Below are positions 6,928-13,314 of a stretch of DNA of 13,772 nt, piece after piece; position 1 is the first letter of the stretch, and the number at the start of each line of letters is the position of its first letter. Source of the stretch: Lachnospiraceae bacterium (GTDB lineage: Bacteria > Bacillota > Clostridia > Lachnospirales > Lachnospiraceae); assembly GCA_003535955.1 (NCBI GenBank), contig DPZM01000299.1:1-13772 (forward strand). Direction: 5' to 3'. Under the pieces are notes generated by a model. That model saw only the letters and a list, made by a program, of their open reading frames with translations. It searched no databases and was not told where the DNA came from. Position numbers and translations under genes: made by a program.

Positions 6928-8385
6928 CTACCGTATAACATACGATTCCAGTGTCTTGTCGAGCACCGTATCGTATGCGAAGACCGCTACCCCGTCAAGG
7001 GGCATCTCATAGGTACTGTATTCCGTTATCTTCTGATAGCCCATCTGCCCGTTCAGTTTGACGAAGGTCTGCATATATCCGTTCTCATCCGTAGTCCTGT
7101 AGAAGAGGAGCCTTCGGTTCCCGTCCGAGATCGCCGCCTTGAAATCATATTCGTTTGATGAGTAGATGCATTGTCCGCCATGAAGGATAAAGGCACCCAC
7201 GTCGGTAAGCTTATCCGGCGATAGTCCCAGGGCTTCAAGGTACTGTACCAGGGAATCATCGGCAAGACCTTCATAGGCGGGCGGCACAGACATAAAGACC
7301 ACATAGTTTTCGTTATTAAGAAGATCCAGATACTTGCCGCTTACTCCTCCCAAAGCTGCCATATTTACTTCAAATCTTACGGTATCCTGTCTCTGGTAAA
7401 GGGCATCCGCATCCCATGACTTGTACTTCGGATCACCCCGGTGATCGGCAAGATCGTAGTCTTTCTTAAGATAGCTCCCGAGAACCCTTGTGAACTTCTC
7501 GTTCCCCGACCTGTTAAGATGCAGGACCTCGGCAAGATCTGTCGTAAAGTCAAGCCCCATCTCATCATACATAAGGTTAAAATCAAGATACGGCACACCG
7601 TACTCATCCGCGATGTCAAATATCGTATTGTACTTTGCCTGTTCCTCAGCCGTGACCACATAGGGTGAAGATATAAAGAGAAGAGGGATGTCCGTACCCT
7701 GAACATACTCTATTATCTTTCTTAAGTATTCCTCCTCTTTCTCCGACAATTCTCCCCTTTCGGTCACACCCGACACATCAGGCCGCTCGAAGGGCACGGT
7801 TGTTTCCCTGGGGTCAAATCCTTTATAGTTAACGGAGTTATTGTAGTCGGTAAAATCAAGCTCAGACAGCTCCGAATACTTCCCGTGAGTTGAATTGAGC
7901 GGTATCAGAAGGCGCTTGAAGGAATCCTTAAGGGCGCTTATCTTAATGGCATCATAACGGTTGCGGTTTCGTCTTATCCCATAGGTATTTGTGATAAGCC
8001 AGTTCTCCGGCTGGAAATCGATCGGCCGGATCCCGGGTGTGGTTATATCAAGAACGATGACCTTAGGATGCTGGGTCTTTAACGCTTCCCTGATATAGTA
8101 CAGGGAATTCCAGAAGGGCTGCTCGGCCCCGGCAAGATCATAACCCGGGATCCCGTACTCATCCCAGAGCACGCCCGTATTTACGTGGCAGAAAATATGC
8201 GAGCTTCCGACAAAAAGTGCATCGACAGTACCGGCCGGCTGCTTATAGAATGACTCTATCTGATCAACGCCGTCCTCGGATTTTATAAGAAGGATCCTGT
8301 CAAGCGCAAAATAGGTGATCACCAGTACCGCAAGGATCACGAAAAGCCGCACAATATTAAGTTTGTTGATTTTTACTTTTCCCAT
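6928..8385 (-). CDS. Membrane-anchored SGNH-hydrolase-like protein (polysaccharide O-acetylation partner) with extra C-terminal domain
   Basis: A 485-residue protein with one N-terminal membrane helix (about 11-30), the rest probably outside the cell. SGNH signatures are present: 'VDALFVGSSHIF' (54-65) holds the nucleophile block, and 'EVLHLNRSG' (286-294) holds the block V histidine (His289). Proteins of this kind (DltD, AlgJ/AlgX, PatB and relatives) act with an MBOAT to move acetyl groups onto surface polymers, and an MBOAT gene lies immediately upstream. Residues about 335-430 form an additional domain with 'YVVFMSVPPAYEGL', 'LGLSPDKLTDVGAFILHGG' that resembles the ILEI/FAM3 fold; this is tentative. 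I chose the ATG at 8385, with GGGGA just ahead, over a TTG 39 bases upstream, because the longer frame would translate the repeat element. The exact substrate is unknown. Confidence 0.8.
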   Translation of the reverse strand: MGKVKINKLNIVRLFVILAVLVITYFALDRILLIKSEDGVDQIESFYKQPAGTVDALFVGSSHIFCHVNTGVLWDEYGIPGYDLAGAEQPFWNSLYYIREALKTQHPKVIVLDITTPGIRPIDFQPENWLITNTYGIRRNRNRYDAIKISALKDSFKRLLIPLNSTHGKYSELSELDFTDYNNSVNYKGFDPRETTVPFERPDVSGVTERGELSEKEEEYLRKIIEYVQGTDIPLLFISSPYVVTAEEQAKYNTIFDIADEYGVPYLDFNLMYDEMGLDFTTDLAEVLHLNRSGNEKFTRVLGSYLKKDYDLADHRGDPKYKSWDADALYQRQDTVRFEVNMAALGGVSGKYLDLLNNENYVVFMSVPPAYEGLADDSLVQYLEALGLSPDKLTDVGAFILHGGQCIYSSNEYDFKAAISDGNRRLLFYRTTDENGYMQTFVKLNGQMGYQKITEYSTYEMPLDGVAVFAYDTVLDKTLESYVIR

Positions 8386-8400
8386 ATTTCCCCAAACTGT

Positions 8401-8440
8401 CACATTTGCCAACACTTGGTTCAAAACCGATGTGTCACTT
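8401..8440 (-). repeat. Palindromic intergenic element, copy 2 (between MBOAT and SGNH genes)
   Basis: In gene orientation this copy reads AAGTGACACATCGG, TTTTGAA, CCAAGTGTT, then GGCAAATGTG. It begins within the TAA stop of the MBOAT gene and ends 15 bases before the SGNH ATG. It is the most degenerate copy: the 3' arm has lost a base and would pair poorly. It matches copies 1 and 3 in sequence, orientation and placement. Confidence 0.75.
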
Positions 8441-10038
8441 TAGAAACGGCCGTAGATAAAGTCAGCCGCGTTAAATTCCGATCCGTAGTATCCCCAGGTT
8501 ATTACCATCACGAAGAGAACCGTAAAGAGAATAAGCCTGAAGAGATAATTCTGCTTCCTTATAAGCTTTCTGGCTCCCTCCATCTGAGGACAGGGCTCCC
8601 CGCCCGTTCCTTGTGCCACTCCTCCGTATCTGTGCTCAATCATGGAAACGACAAGAAGCATGAGCATCGATAACAAAAGGATGTGGAATTCCGATTCATT
8701 AAGTCCCAGCCCGTAGAGGGATCTATCAAAGAATACCCAGGGGTTGAATATTGAAAAGGCATTCGCCCACATCTTAAAACCGGTGCTTAATGTATCTGCC
8801 CTGAAGAAGGACAGGCCGAAGATAAAGAGGAAGAAGGTACGTATCCTCTGAAAAAGCGTAAATGACCAGGCATCCGTATTAACATGCAGGATTTTCACCA
8901 TCCAGCGGAATATTGGTTGACATAACTCCGAGGCTATTATCACAAGTCCCATGTAAATCCCGACACCGAAGATGTAATTAAAGCCTCCGCCGTGCCAGAG
9001 TCCTATCAGGAACCAGGATATAAGAAGACCCAGGAACTGGGGTATGTTGCACTTCTTCTCGTAACCCTTGCCAAGCTTCTTCTTACAGAACTTACGAAGG
9101 CTGCGGAAGGCTTCCGTCTGCTGTACGGCATAGAAAACGTATGACTTTAAAAAGCCTCCGAGAGTTATGTGCCAGCGCCGCCAGAATTCAGCCAAAGACG
9201 TGGAATAAAAGGGCGTATTAAAGTTCTCGGGAAGATTGACCGAAAGGATCTGAGAGAAACCGAGAACGATATCCATAAGTCCGGAAAAATCAGCATAGAG
9301 CTGGAAGGCAAAGCAGGCCGCTCCAAATACTATATAAAAGCCCGGATAAACCTCATAAGAGTTATATATCTCGTTTACCATGACCGCAAGCCGTTCCGAG
9401 ATGACAAGCTTCTTGAATATTCCCCACAGGACCCTCTGCGCGCCTGATAAGAAGCGTTCAAAATCAAACGCATGCCGCTCACCCCACAAGGAACCCTCCA
9501 TCTGCTCATACTGGACGATGGGACCTGAAGTCATCTGCGGAAAGTATGAAGCGAAAAGAGCAAACTTACCCGGATTCTTCTGAACATCTATCCTGCCCCA
9601 GTAAACATCCGTCATATATCCCATCACGATAAGGGAAAAATACGATATCCTGGGAGGGCACAGATCGGCAATCCTTCCTATAACAAGATAGGCACGCTCT
9701 TCATTTTGCACATGCTCAAACAATCCGCTCATCCATTTCCATAACTCATAGAAAAATTCCGTATATTTCATACCCATGAGCATCAGAACGTCAAGAATAA
9801 GAATCGCGCGGAATGTCCCCTTCGCATGGGGCTTACCGTCGGTGATATTAAGCGATGCAAGATAGTTTGCAAGAAGAAACGCAATGAAAATAACGCACTG
9901 GATGATACTCGCATTTTCATAATAGAAGAAGGCCCCCGCGATCAGGAGCCAGACCCATTGCAGCTTCCCCGGGAGGAGATAGTATATTATCATAACTCCC
10001 AGGAAGAAGATTATAAATTCAAGAGATATCAACGACAT
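8440..10038 (-). CDS. MBOAT-family O-acyltransferase (polysaccharide O-acetylation)
   Basis: A 532-residue polytopic membrane enzyme, the expected length for AlgI/DltB/PatA-type proteins. Family landmarks occur in order: N-terminal spans, 'ISYFSLIVMGYMTDVYWG' (131-148), 'FPQMTSGPIVQYEQM' (166-180), 'YADFSGLMDIVLG' (248-260), 'EFWRRWHITLGGFLK' (284-298), and the membrane-embedded 'WFLIGLWHGGGFNYIFG' (342-358) with His349 as the conserved catalytic residue. Such proteins pass acyl groups across the membrane to a surface acceptor, usually with an SGNH partner, encoded here directly downstream. The gene starts nine bases after the stop of the preceding gene, with GAGGT six bases before its ATG, so the two are probably co-transcribed. 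The acceptor is unknown, but neighbouring dideoxyhexose genes point to a surface polysaccharide rather than teichoic acid. Confidence 0.92.
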   Translation of the reverse strand: MSLISLEFIIFFLGVMIIYYLLPGKLQWVWLLIAGAFFYYENASIIQCVIFIAFLLANYLASLNITDGKPHAKGTFRAILILDVLMLMGMKYTEFFYELWKWMSGLFEHVQNEERAYLVIGRIADLCPPRISYFSLIVMGYMTDVYWGRIDVQKNPGKFALFASYFPQMTSGPIVQYEQMEGSLWGERHAFDFERFLSGAQRVLWGIFKKLVISERLAVMVNEIYNSYEVYPGFYIVFGAACFAFQLYADFSGLMDIVLGFSQILSVNLPENFNTPFYSTSLAEFWRRWHITLGGFLKSYVFYAVQQTEAFRSLRKFCKKKLGKGYEKKCNIPQFLGLLISWFLIGLWHGGGFNYIFGVGIYMGLVIIASELCQPIFRWMVKILHVNTDAWSFTLFQRIRTFFLFIFGLSFFRADTLSTGFKMWANAFSIFNPWVFFDRSLYGLGLNESEFHILLLSMLMLLVVSMIEHRYGGVAQGTGGEPCPQMEGARKLIRKQNYLFRLILFTVLFVMVITWGYYGSEFNAADFIYGRF

Positions 10039-10047
10039 ATATAAACC

Positions 10048-10779
10048 TCAGTCAACTCCTGTGATCATAGACAGGAACTTAAGTGCGTTTTCCACCCTTT
10101 GCGACCTTGCGGCTATCGCAAACACAGGCCGCTTGTCCGATGCCTTCACCGAATTAAATACACCGCCTTCAAGGGATCCCAAGTACTTGGATCCATCCAG
10201 GTAAACACCTGCCAGATACGTACCCTCCGGCTGCATATCCCCCTTCTCATCTTCCTCATAAACAGTCGTATAATACATTTCGAAGCCGGCATCCTCAAGC
10301 TCCTTAATGCGTTCATCGTCAAATACCTCCTTAAGGTCCATAAAGGCTTCCATTTTGCCGTACTGATCCATTATTGAGTCGGGACCCATGACGACATCCA
10401 GCTCGCCGGCCGAAAAGAGGGCCATGACCTTCTGGGAATTGGCCATAGTCATCTGGTCGAACTTCTCTTCATCGATATAGATCGAAGTATCTACCGCTAT
10501 ATTGTATGTTTTTGTATCAACGCCTGCATATTTAACATAATCATTAAGAAGATAATTATCAGCCGAGTAAGCGATGTCCGAATTGATGACTATGGCATCC
10601 AGAAAATAGGGTCTTTTGTTGATCCGATAATCCCTTGTGAACGTTACGATAAATATGATCGCCGCTATCACACCGATAATGGGTATCTTATAATACTCCC
10701 ATATATATTCGGCCTTCTTCTTCGGCGGCATATCCTTAAGCTTTATGCTCTCCTGCTTTATTTCGTCTTTGATCGCCAT
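10048..10779 (-). CDS. Single-pass membrane protein with extracytoplasmic domain, function unknown
   Basis: A 243-residue protein I cannot name. Residues 1-30 are charged and cytoplasmic ('KKKAEYIWEYYKIPIIG' leads into the membrane). One helix (about 31-47) anchors it, and about 195 residues lie outside. The middle part 'MALFSAGELDVVMGPDSIMDQYG' (118-140) followed by 'AFMDLKEVF' resembles the segment of type II solute-binding proteins in which a binding site is read out, so a ligand-binding fold is possible. Similar 'YIWEYYK' anchored proteins are common in Clostridia, to my knowledge without an assigned function. The ATG follows the rfbG stop codon by one base, and its GGGAG ribosome-binding site lies inside the end of rfbG, so translation is probably coupled. 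The next gene, the MBOAT, starts nine bases after the stop. The spacing suggests a role in the same glycan pathway. Confidence 0.7.
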   Translation of the reverse strand: MAIKDEIKQESIKLKDMPPKKKAEYIWEYYKIPIIGVIAAIIFIVTFTRDYRINKRPYFLDAIVINSDIAYSADNYLLNDYVKYAGVDTKTYNIAVDTSIYIDEEKFDQMTMANSQKVMALFSAGELDVVMGPDSIMDQYGKMEAFMDLKEVFDDERIKELEDAGFEMYYTTVYEEDEKGDMQPEGTYLAGVYLDGSKYLGSLEGGVFNSVKASDKRPVFAIAARSQRVENALKFLSMITGVD

Positions 10780-10780
10780 T

Positions 10781-11857
10781 TTACAAGAACTCCCTGATCT
10801 GTTCCTTCATGCACGGCTCGATATCGACCTTGTTAAGATAGGCTGCATACCAGTCAATAAGCTTCTGCATGGCAATACTTATATTCCATTTGGGCTTCCA
10901 CCCGAAGGTTTCCTTAAGCTTCGTACAATCAAGCCTTAAGTATCCTGCCTCATGAGGCCCGCCGTCATGTTTATTTATCCACACAGGCTCATTGCCTGTT
11001 TTCTCAAGCCACATTTTACAGAACATATCGGTAAGTGCGCCCGTGTTAAGACAGTCGGTCTCATCGGGACCAACATTATAAGCCCCTGCAAGTCCCGGAT
11101 CATCGTACTGCCTCATGGCTATCATCAGATATACGGAAACAGGCTCAAGCACATGCTGGTAAGGCCTTATGGAATAAGGGTTACGCACAATGATATCTTC
11201 ACACTCATCCACCGCCCTTATACAGTCGGGGATTATACGGTCCTTGGCAAAGTCACCCCCGCCTATCACATTTCCCGCCCTCACGGTTGATACCGCAATA
11301 TTTCTGTCCTTTAAAAAGGACCTTATATAACTTGAAGTCACAAGCTCAGAGCATGATTTTGAATTGGAATAAGGATCGTAGCCGTCAAGCTCCTCATCCT
11401 CCTTAAATCCTGCAGTTCTTGAGGCACCATCCTCGTCATCATTGCGATAGACCTTGTCAGTCGTCACATTTATGACCGACTTTACCGTATCACTTAAGCG
11501 GCAGCATTCAAGTACGTTAACCGTTCCCATAACATTTACATCATAGGTATACACAGGTTCCTCATAAGATGTGCGTACTATAGGCTGGGCCGCCATATGA
11601 ATGACTATCTCGGGACGGGCCAGATCGAAGGTCCTCTTAAGGCCCTCCAGATCACGGACATCGCCGATCACATGTCTCTCCATCCGTTCTCCGAGCTTAC
11701 ATATGTCAAAAAGGTCCGGATATGTGGGAGGCTCAAGGGCATAGCCGGTGACTTTGGCGCCCGCCTCAAGAAGCATGCGAGTCATCCATGCCCCCTTAAA
11801 TCCTGTATGGCCTGTTATCAGGACCCTCTTGTCCTTATAAAATTCCGATATATTCAT
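10781..11857 (-). CDS. rfbG: CDP-glucose 4,6-dehydratase
   Basis: Converts CDP-D-glucose to CDP-4-keto-6-deoxy-D-glucose with bound NAD+, the entry step to CDP-linked 3,6-dideoxyhexoses. The 358 residues match the family length. It is an extended SDR: the Rossmann motif 'GHTGFKGAW' is at 16-24, 'INVTTDKVY' (129-137) carries the TDK active-site residues, and 'GYDPYSNSKSCSELV' (159-173) holds Tyr163 and Lys167 (YxxxK). 'GHTGFKG' plus 'DPYSNSK' separates this enzyme from dTDP-glucose dehydratases, which carry different motifs. GAGGAA lies seven bases before the ATG. rfbH, the next enzyme, is immediately upstream across a 58-base gap holding a strong inverted repeat. Paratose, abequose, tyvelose or ascarylose could be the final sugar; the genes that decide this are outside the window. 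Confidence 0.93.
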   Translation of the reverse strand: MNISEFYKDKRVLITGHTGFKGAWMTRMLLEAGAKVTGYALEPPTYPDLFDICKLGERMERHVIGDVRDLEGLKRTFDLARPEIVIHMAAQPIVRTSYEEPVYTYDVNVMGTVNVLECCRLSDTVKSVINVTTDKVYRNDDEDGASRTAGFKEDEELDGYDPYSNSKSCSELVTSSYIRSFLKDRNIAVSTVRAGNVIGGGDFAKDRIIPDCIRAVDECEDIIVRNPYSIRPYQHVLEPVSVYLMIAMRQYDDPGLAGAYNVGPDETDCLNTGALTDMFCKMWLEKTGNEPVWINKHDGGPHEAGYLRLDCTKLKETFGWKPKWNISIAMQKLIDWYAAYLNKVDIEPCMKEQIREFL

Positions 11858-11876
11858 CTTGTATTCCTCACTATAT

Positions 11877-11935
11877 AGATTTGCGCCAGACTCAAAATGC
11901 TTCGCATTTTTAAATTTATATGCAGGCGCAAATCT
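11877..11935 (-). repeat. Composite stem-loop between rfbH and rfbG
   Basis: Perfect 11-bp inverted repeats, AGATTTGCGCC at 11877-11887 and GGCGCAAATCT at 11925-11935 (plus strand), enclose a second perfect hairpin at 11894-11910. In mRNA orientation the inner hairpin is AAAATGC-GAA-GCATTTT; the GCGAAGC core is known as an unusually stable minihairpin in DNA. The outer arm at 11925-11935 lies inside the last codons of rfbH. The structure ends about 20 bases before the rfbG start. There is no T-tract after the outer stem, so a role in mRNA processing, stability or tuning of rfbG is more likely than termination; the role is inferred. Confidence 0.7.
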
Positions 11936-13256
11936 GTGTTGACATATATCCGATCATCTCATCCGTCATTCCCGGATATACCCCGATCCAGAAGGAATCA
12001 TTCATTATCCTGTCGGTGTTATCAAGAGAGCCCACGACCCTGTAACCGCTTCCCGAAGCTCTCATCTCATCAAAGCACGGGTGTTTTATGAGGTTGCCCG
12101 AGAATAGCATCCTTGTCTGGATCCCGTCTGCCTCAAGCTTACGCACAATATCGTTACGGCTTACGCCTTCCTGGCAGGTCATAAGGAAACCAAACCAGCT
12201 TGGGATAGAATTCCCGGCAGCTTCGGGAAGAATAAGCTTATCCTGCGCTCCTCCCTTTATCAGAAGGTCCTTAAGCAGGTCAAAGTTGTGCCTTCTGCGC
12301 TTTACAAATCCCGGGAACTTCTTAAGCTGGGCACAGCCTATTGCCGCCTGCATGTCCGTTGCCTTAAGGTTGTATCCGAAATGCGAATATACATACTTAT
12401 GATCATAGCCCTTCGGCAGTTCACCGTACTGACCGTCAAAGCGGTGGCCGCACAGGTTATCATGTCCCGACGGGCATACACAGTCACGGCCCCAGTCACG
12501 AAAGGACCTTATGCATTTATTGAGCAGGGGATCATTCGTGTATACGGCTCCTCCCTCACCCATTGTCATATGGTGGGGCGGATAGAAGCTTGATGTGCCG
12601 ATATCACCTACTGTTCCCGTAAAATACTCCATACCGTCCAGGATATATTTTGATCCCAGGGCATCACAGTTATCCTCTATAAGCCAGAGCTTATGGCGGT
12701 CACAGAAGTCCTTGACCGCCTTCAGATCGAAGGGATTACCGAGGGTATGGGCAAGCATTACAGCCTTGCATTTACCGGAATAAGCTTCTTCAAGCTTAGT
12801 GACGTCTATATTGTACTGGCCGATCGTAACATCAACAAAGACGGGAACGGCCCCATACTGGATCATAGGGGTTACCGTGGTCGGAAAGCCTGCCGCCACC
12901 GTAATGACCTCATCCCCCCTCTTCACCTGCCTGTCCCCAAGGAGCGGGGATGTAAGGGCCATAAATGCGATGAGGTTGGCCGACGAACCCGAATTGACCA
13001 GTGAACAGTATTTTATGCCGAGGTATTTTGCGAGTGACTGTTCAAATTCATCGGTATAACGGCCGGAAGTAAGCCAGAATTCGAGGGAAGAATCAACAAG
13101 GTTCATCATTTCCTCCCTGTCGTAAACCCTGGAAGCATAGGGTATCCGCTGCCCTTCCATAAAAGCCGTATCCCTCTTATGGAATTTATCGCAGTACTCA
13201 CCGACCATCTCAAGGATCCGGTCTCTTGCTTCCTGCTCATTCATATTCTCAAACAT
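11916..13256 (-). CDS. rfbH: CDP-6-deoxy-L-threo-D-glycero-4-hexulose 3-dehydrase (E1)
   Basis: A PMP- and [2Fe-2S]-dependent dehydrase that removes the C3 hydroxyl from the rfbG product. It has the DegT/aspartate-aminotransferase fold: 'NSGSSANLIAF' (88-98) binds cofactor phosphate and 'LIEDNCDALGSKY' (192-204) holds the aspartate. In 'SFYPPHHMTMGEGG' (223-236) His228 replaces the usual lysine, the mark of E1. Cys259, Cys261 and Cys269 in 'DCVC...C' keep the C-x-C-x7-C part of the cluster motif, and Cys197 is the likely fourth ligand. The gap from Cys197 to Cys259 is 61 residues, not the 57 I recall, owing to about four extra residues after Cys197. E1 needs an iron-sulfur flavoprotein reductase (E3), not seen here. 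Start ATG 13256 has GGGAGAG upstream; a TTG start at 13304 would read through the repeat. Length 446. Confidence 0.94.
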   Translation of the reverse strand: MFENMNEQEARDRILEMVGEYCDKFHKRDTAFMEGQRIPYASRVYDREEMMNLVDSSLEFWLTSGRYTDEFEQSLAKYLGIKYCSLVNSGSSANLIAFMALTSPLLGDRQVKRGDEVITVAAGFPTTVTPMIQYGAVPVFVDVTIGQYNIDVTKLEEAYSGKCKAVMLAHTLGNPFDLKAVKDFCDRHKLWLIEDNCDALGSKYILDGMEYFTGTVGDIGTSSFYPPHHMTMGEGGAVYTNDPLLNKCIRSFRDWGRDCVCPSGHDNLCGHRFDGQYGELPKGYDHKYVYSHFGYNLKATDMQAAIGCAQLKKFPGFVKRRRHNFDLLKDLLIKGGAQDKLILPEAAGNSIPSWFGFLMTCQEGVSRNDIVRKLEADGIQTRMLFSGNLIKHPCFDEMRASGSGYRVVGSLDNTDRIMNDSFWIGVYPGMTDEMIGYMSTQICACI

Positions 13257-13273
13257 ACAACTCTCCCATTTGT

Positions 13274-13314
13274 CACATTTACTGACACATCGGTTCAGAA
13301 CCAATGTGTCACTT
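13274..13314 (-). repeat. Palindromic intergenic element, copy 3 (between MFS gene and rfbH)
   Basis: In gene orientation this copy reads AAGTGACACATTGG, TTCTGAA, CCGATGTGTC, then AGTAAATGTG. Arms 13284-13296 and 13298-13310 pair fully on the mRNA, with one U-G wobble, making this the best-formed copy. Its AAGTGA supplies the last lysine codon and the TGA stop of the upstream MFS gene. It ends 17 bases before the rfbH ATG, ahead of the ribosome-binding site. Confidence 0.82.

Noticed and set aside
8386..8424. Upstream TTG start for the SGNH gene, adding 13 residues
   Set aside because: The extra residues are encoded by repeat copy 2, and the ATG at 8385 has its own GGGGA and leads directly into the membrane anchor.
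13257..13304. Upstream TTG start for rfbH, adding 16 residues
   Set aside because: It would translate repeat copy 3; the ATG at 13256 has a GGGAGAG site at good distance.
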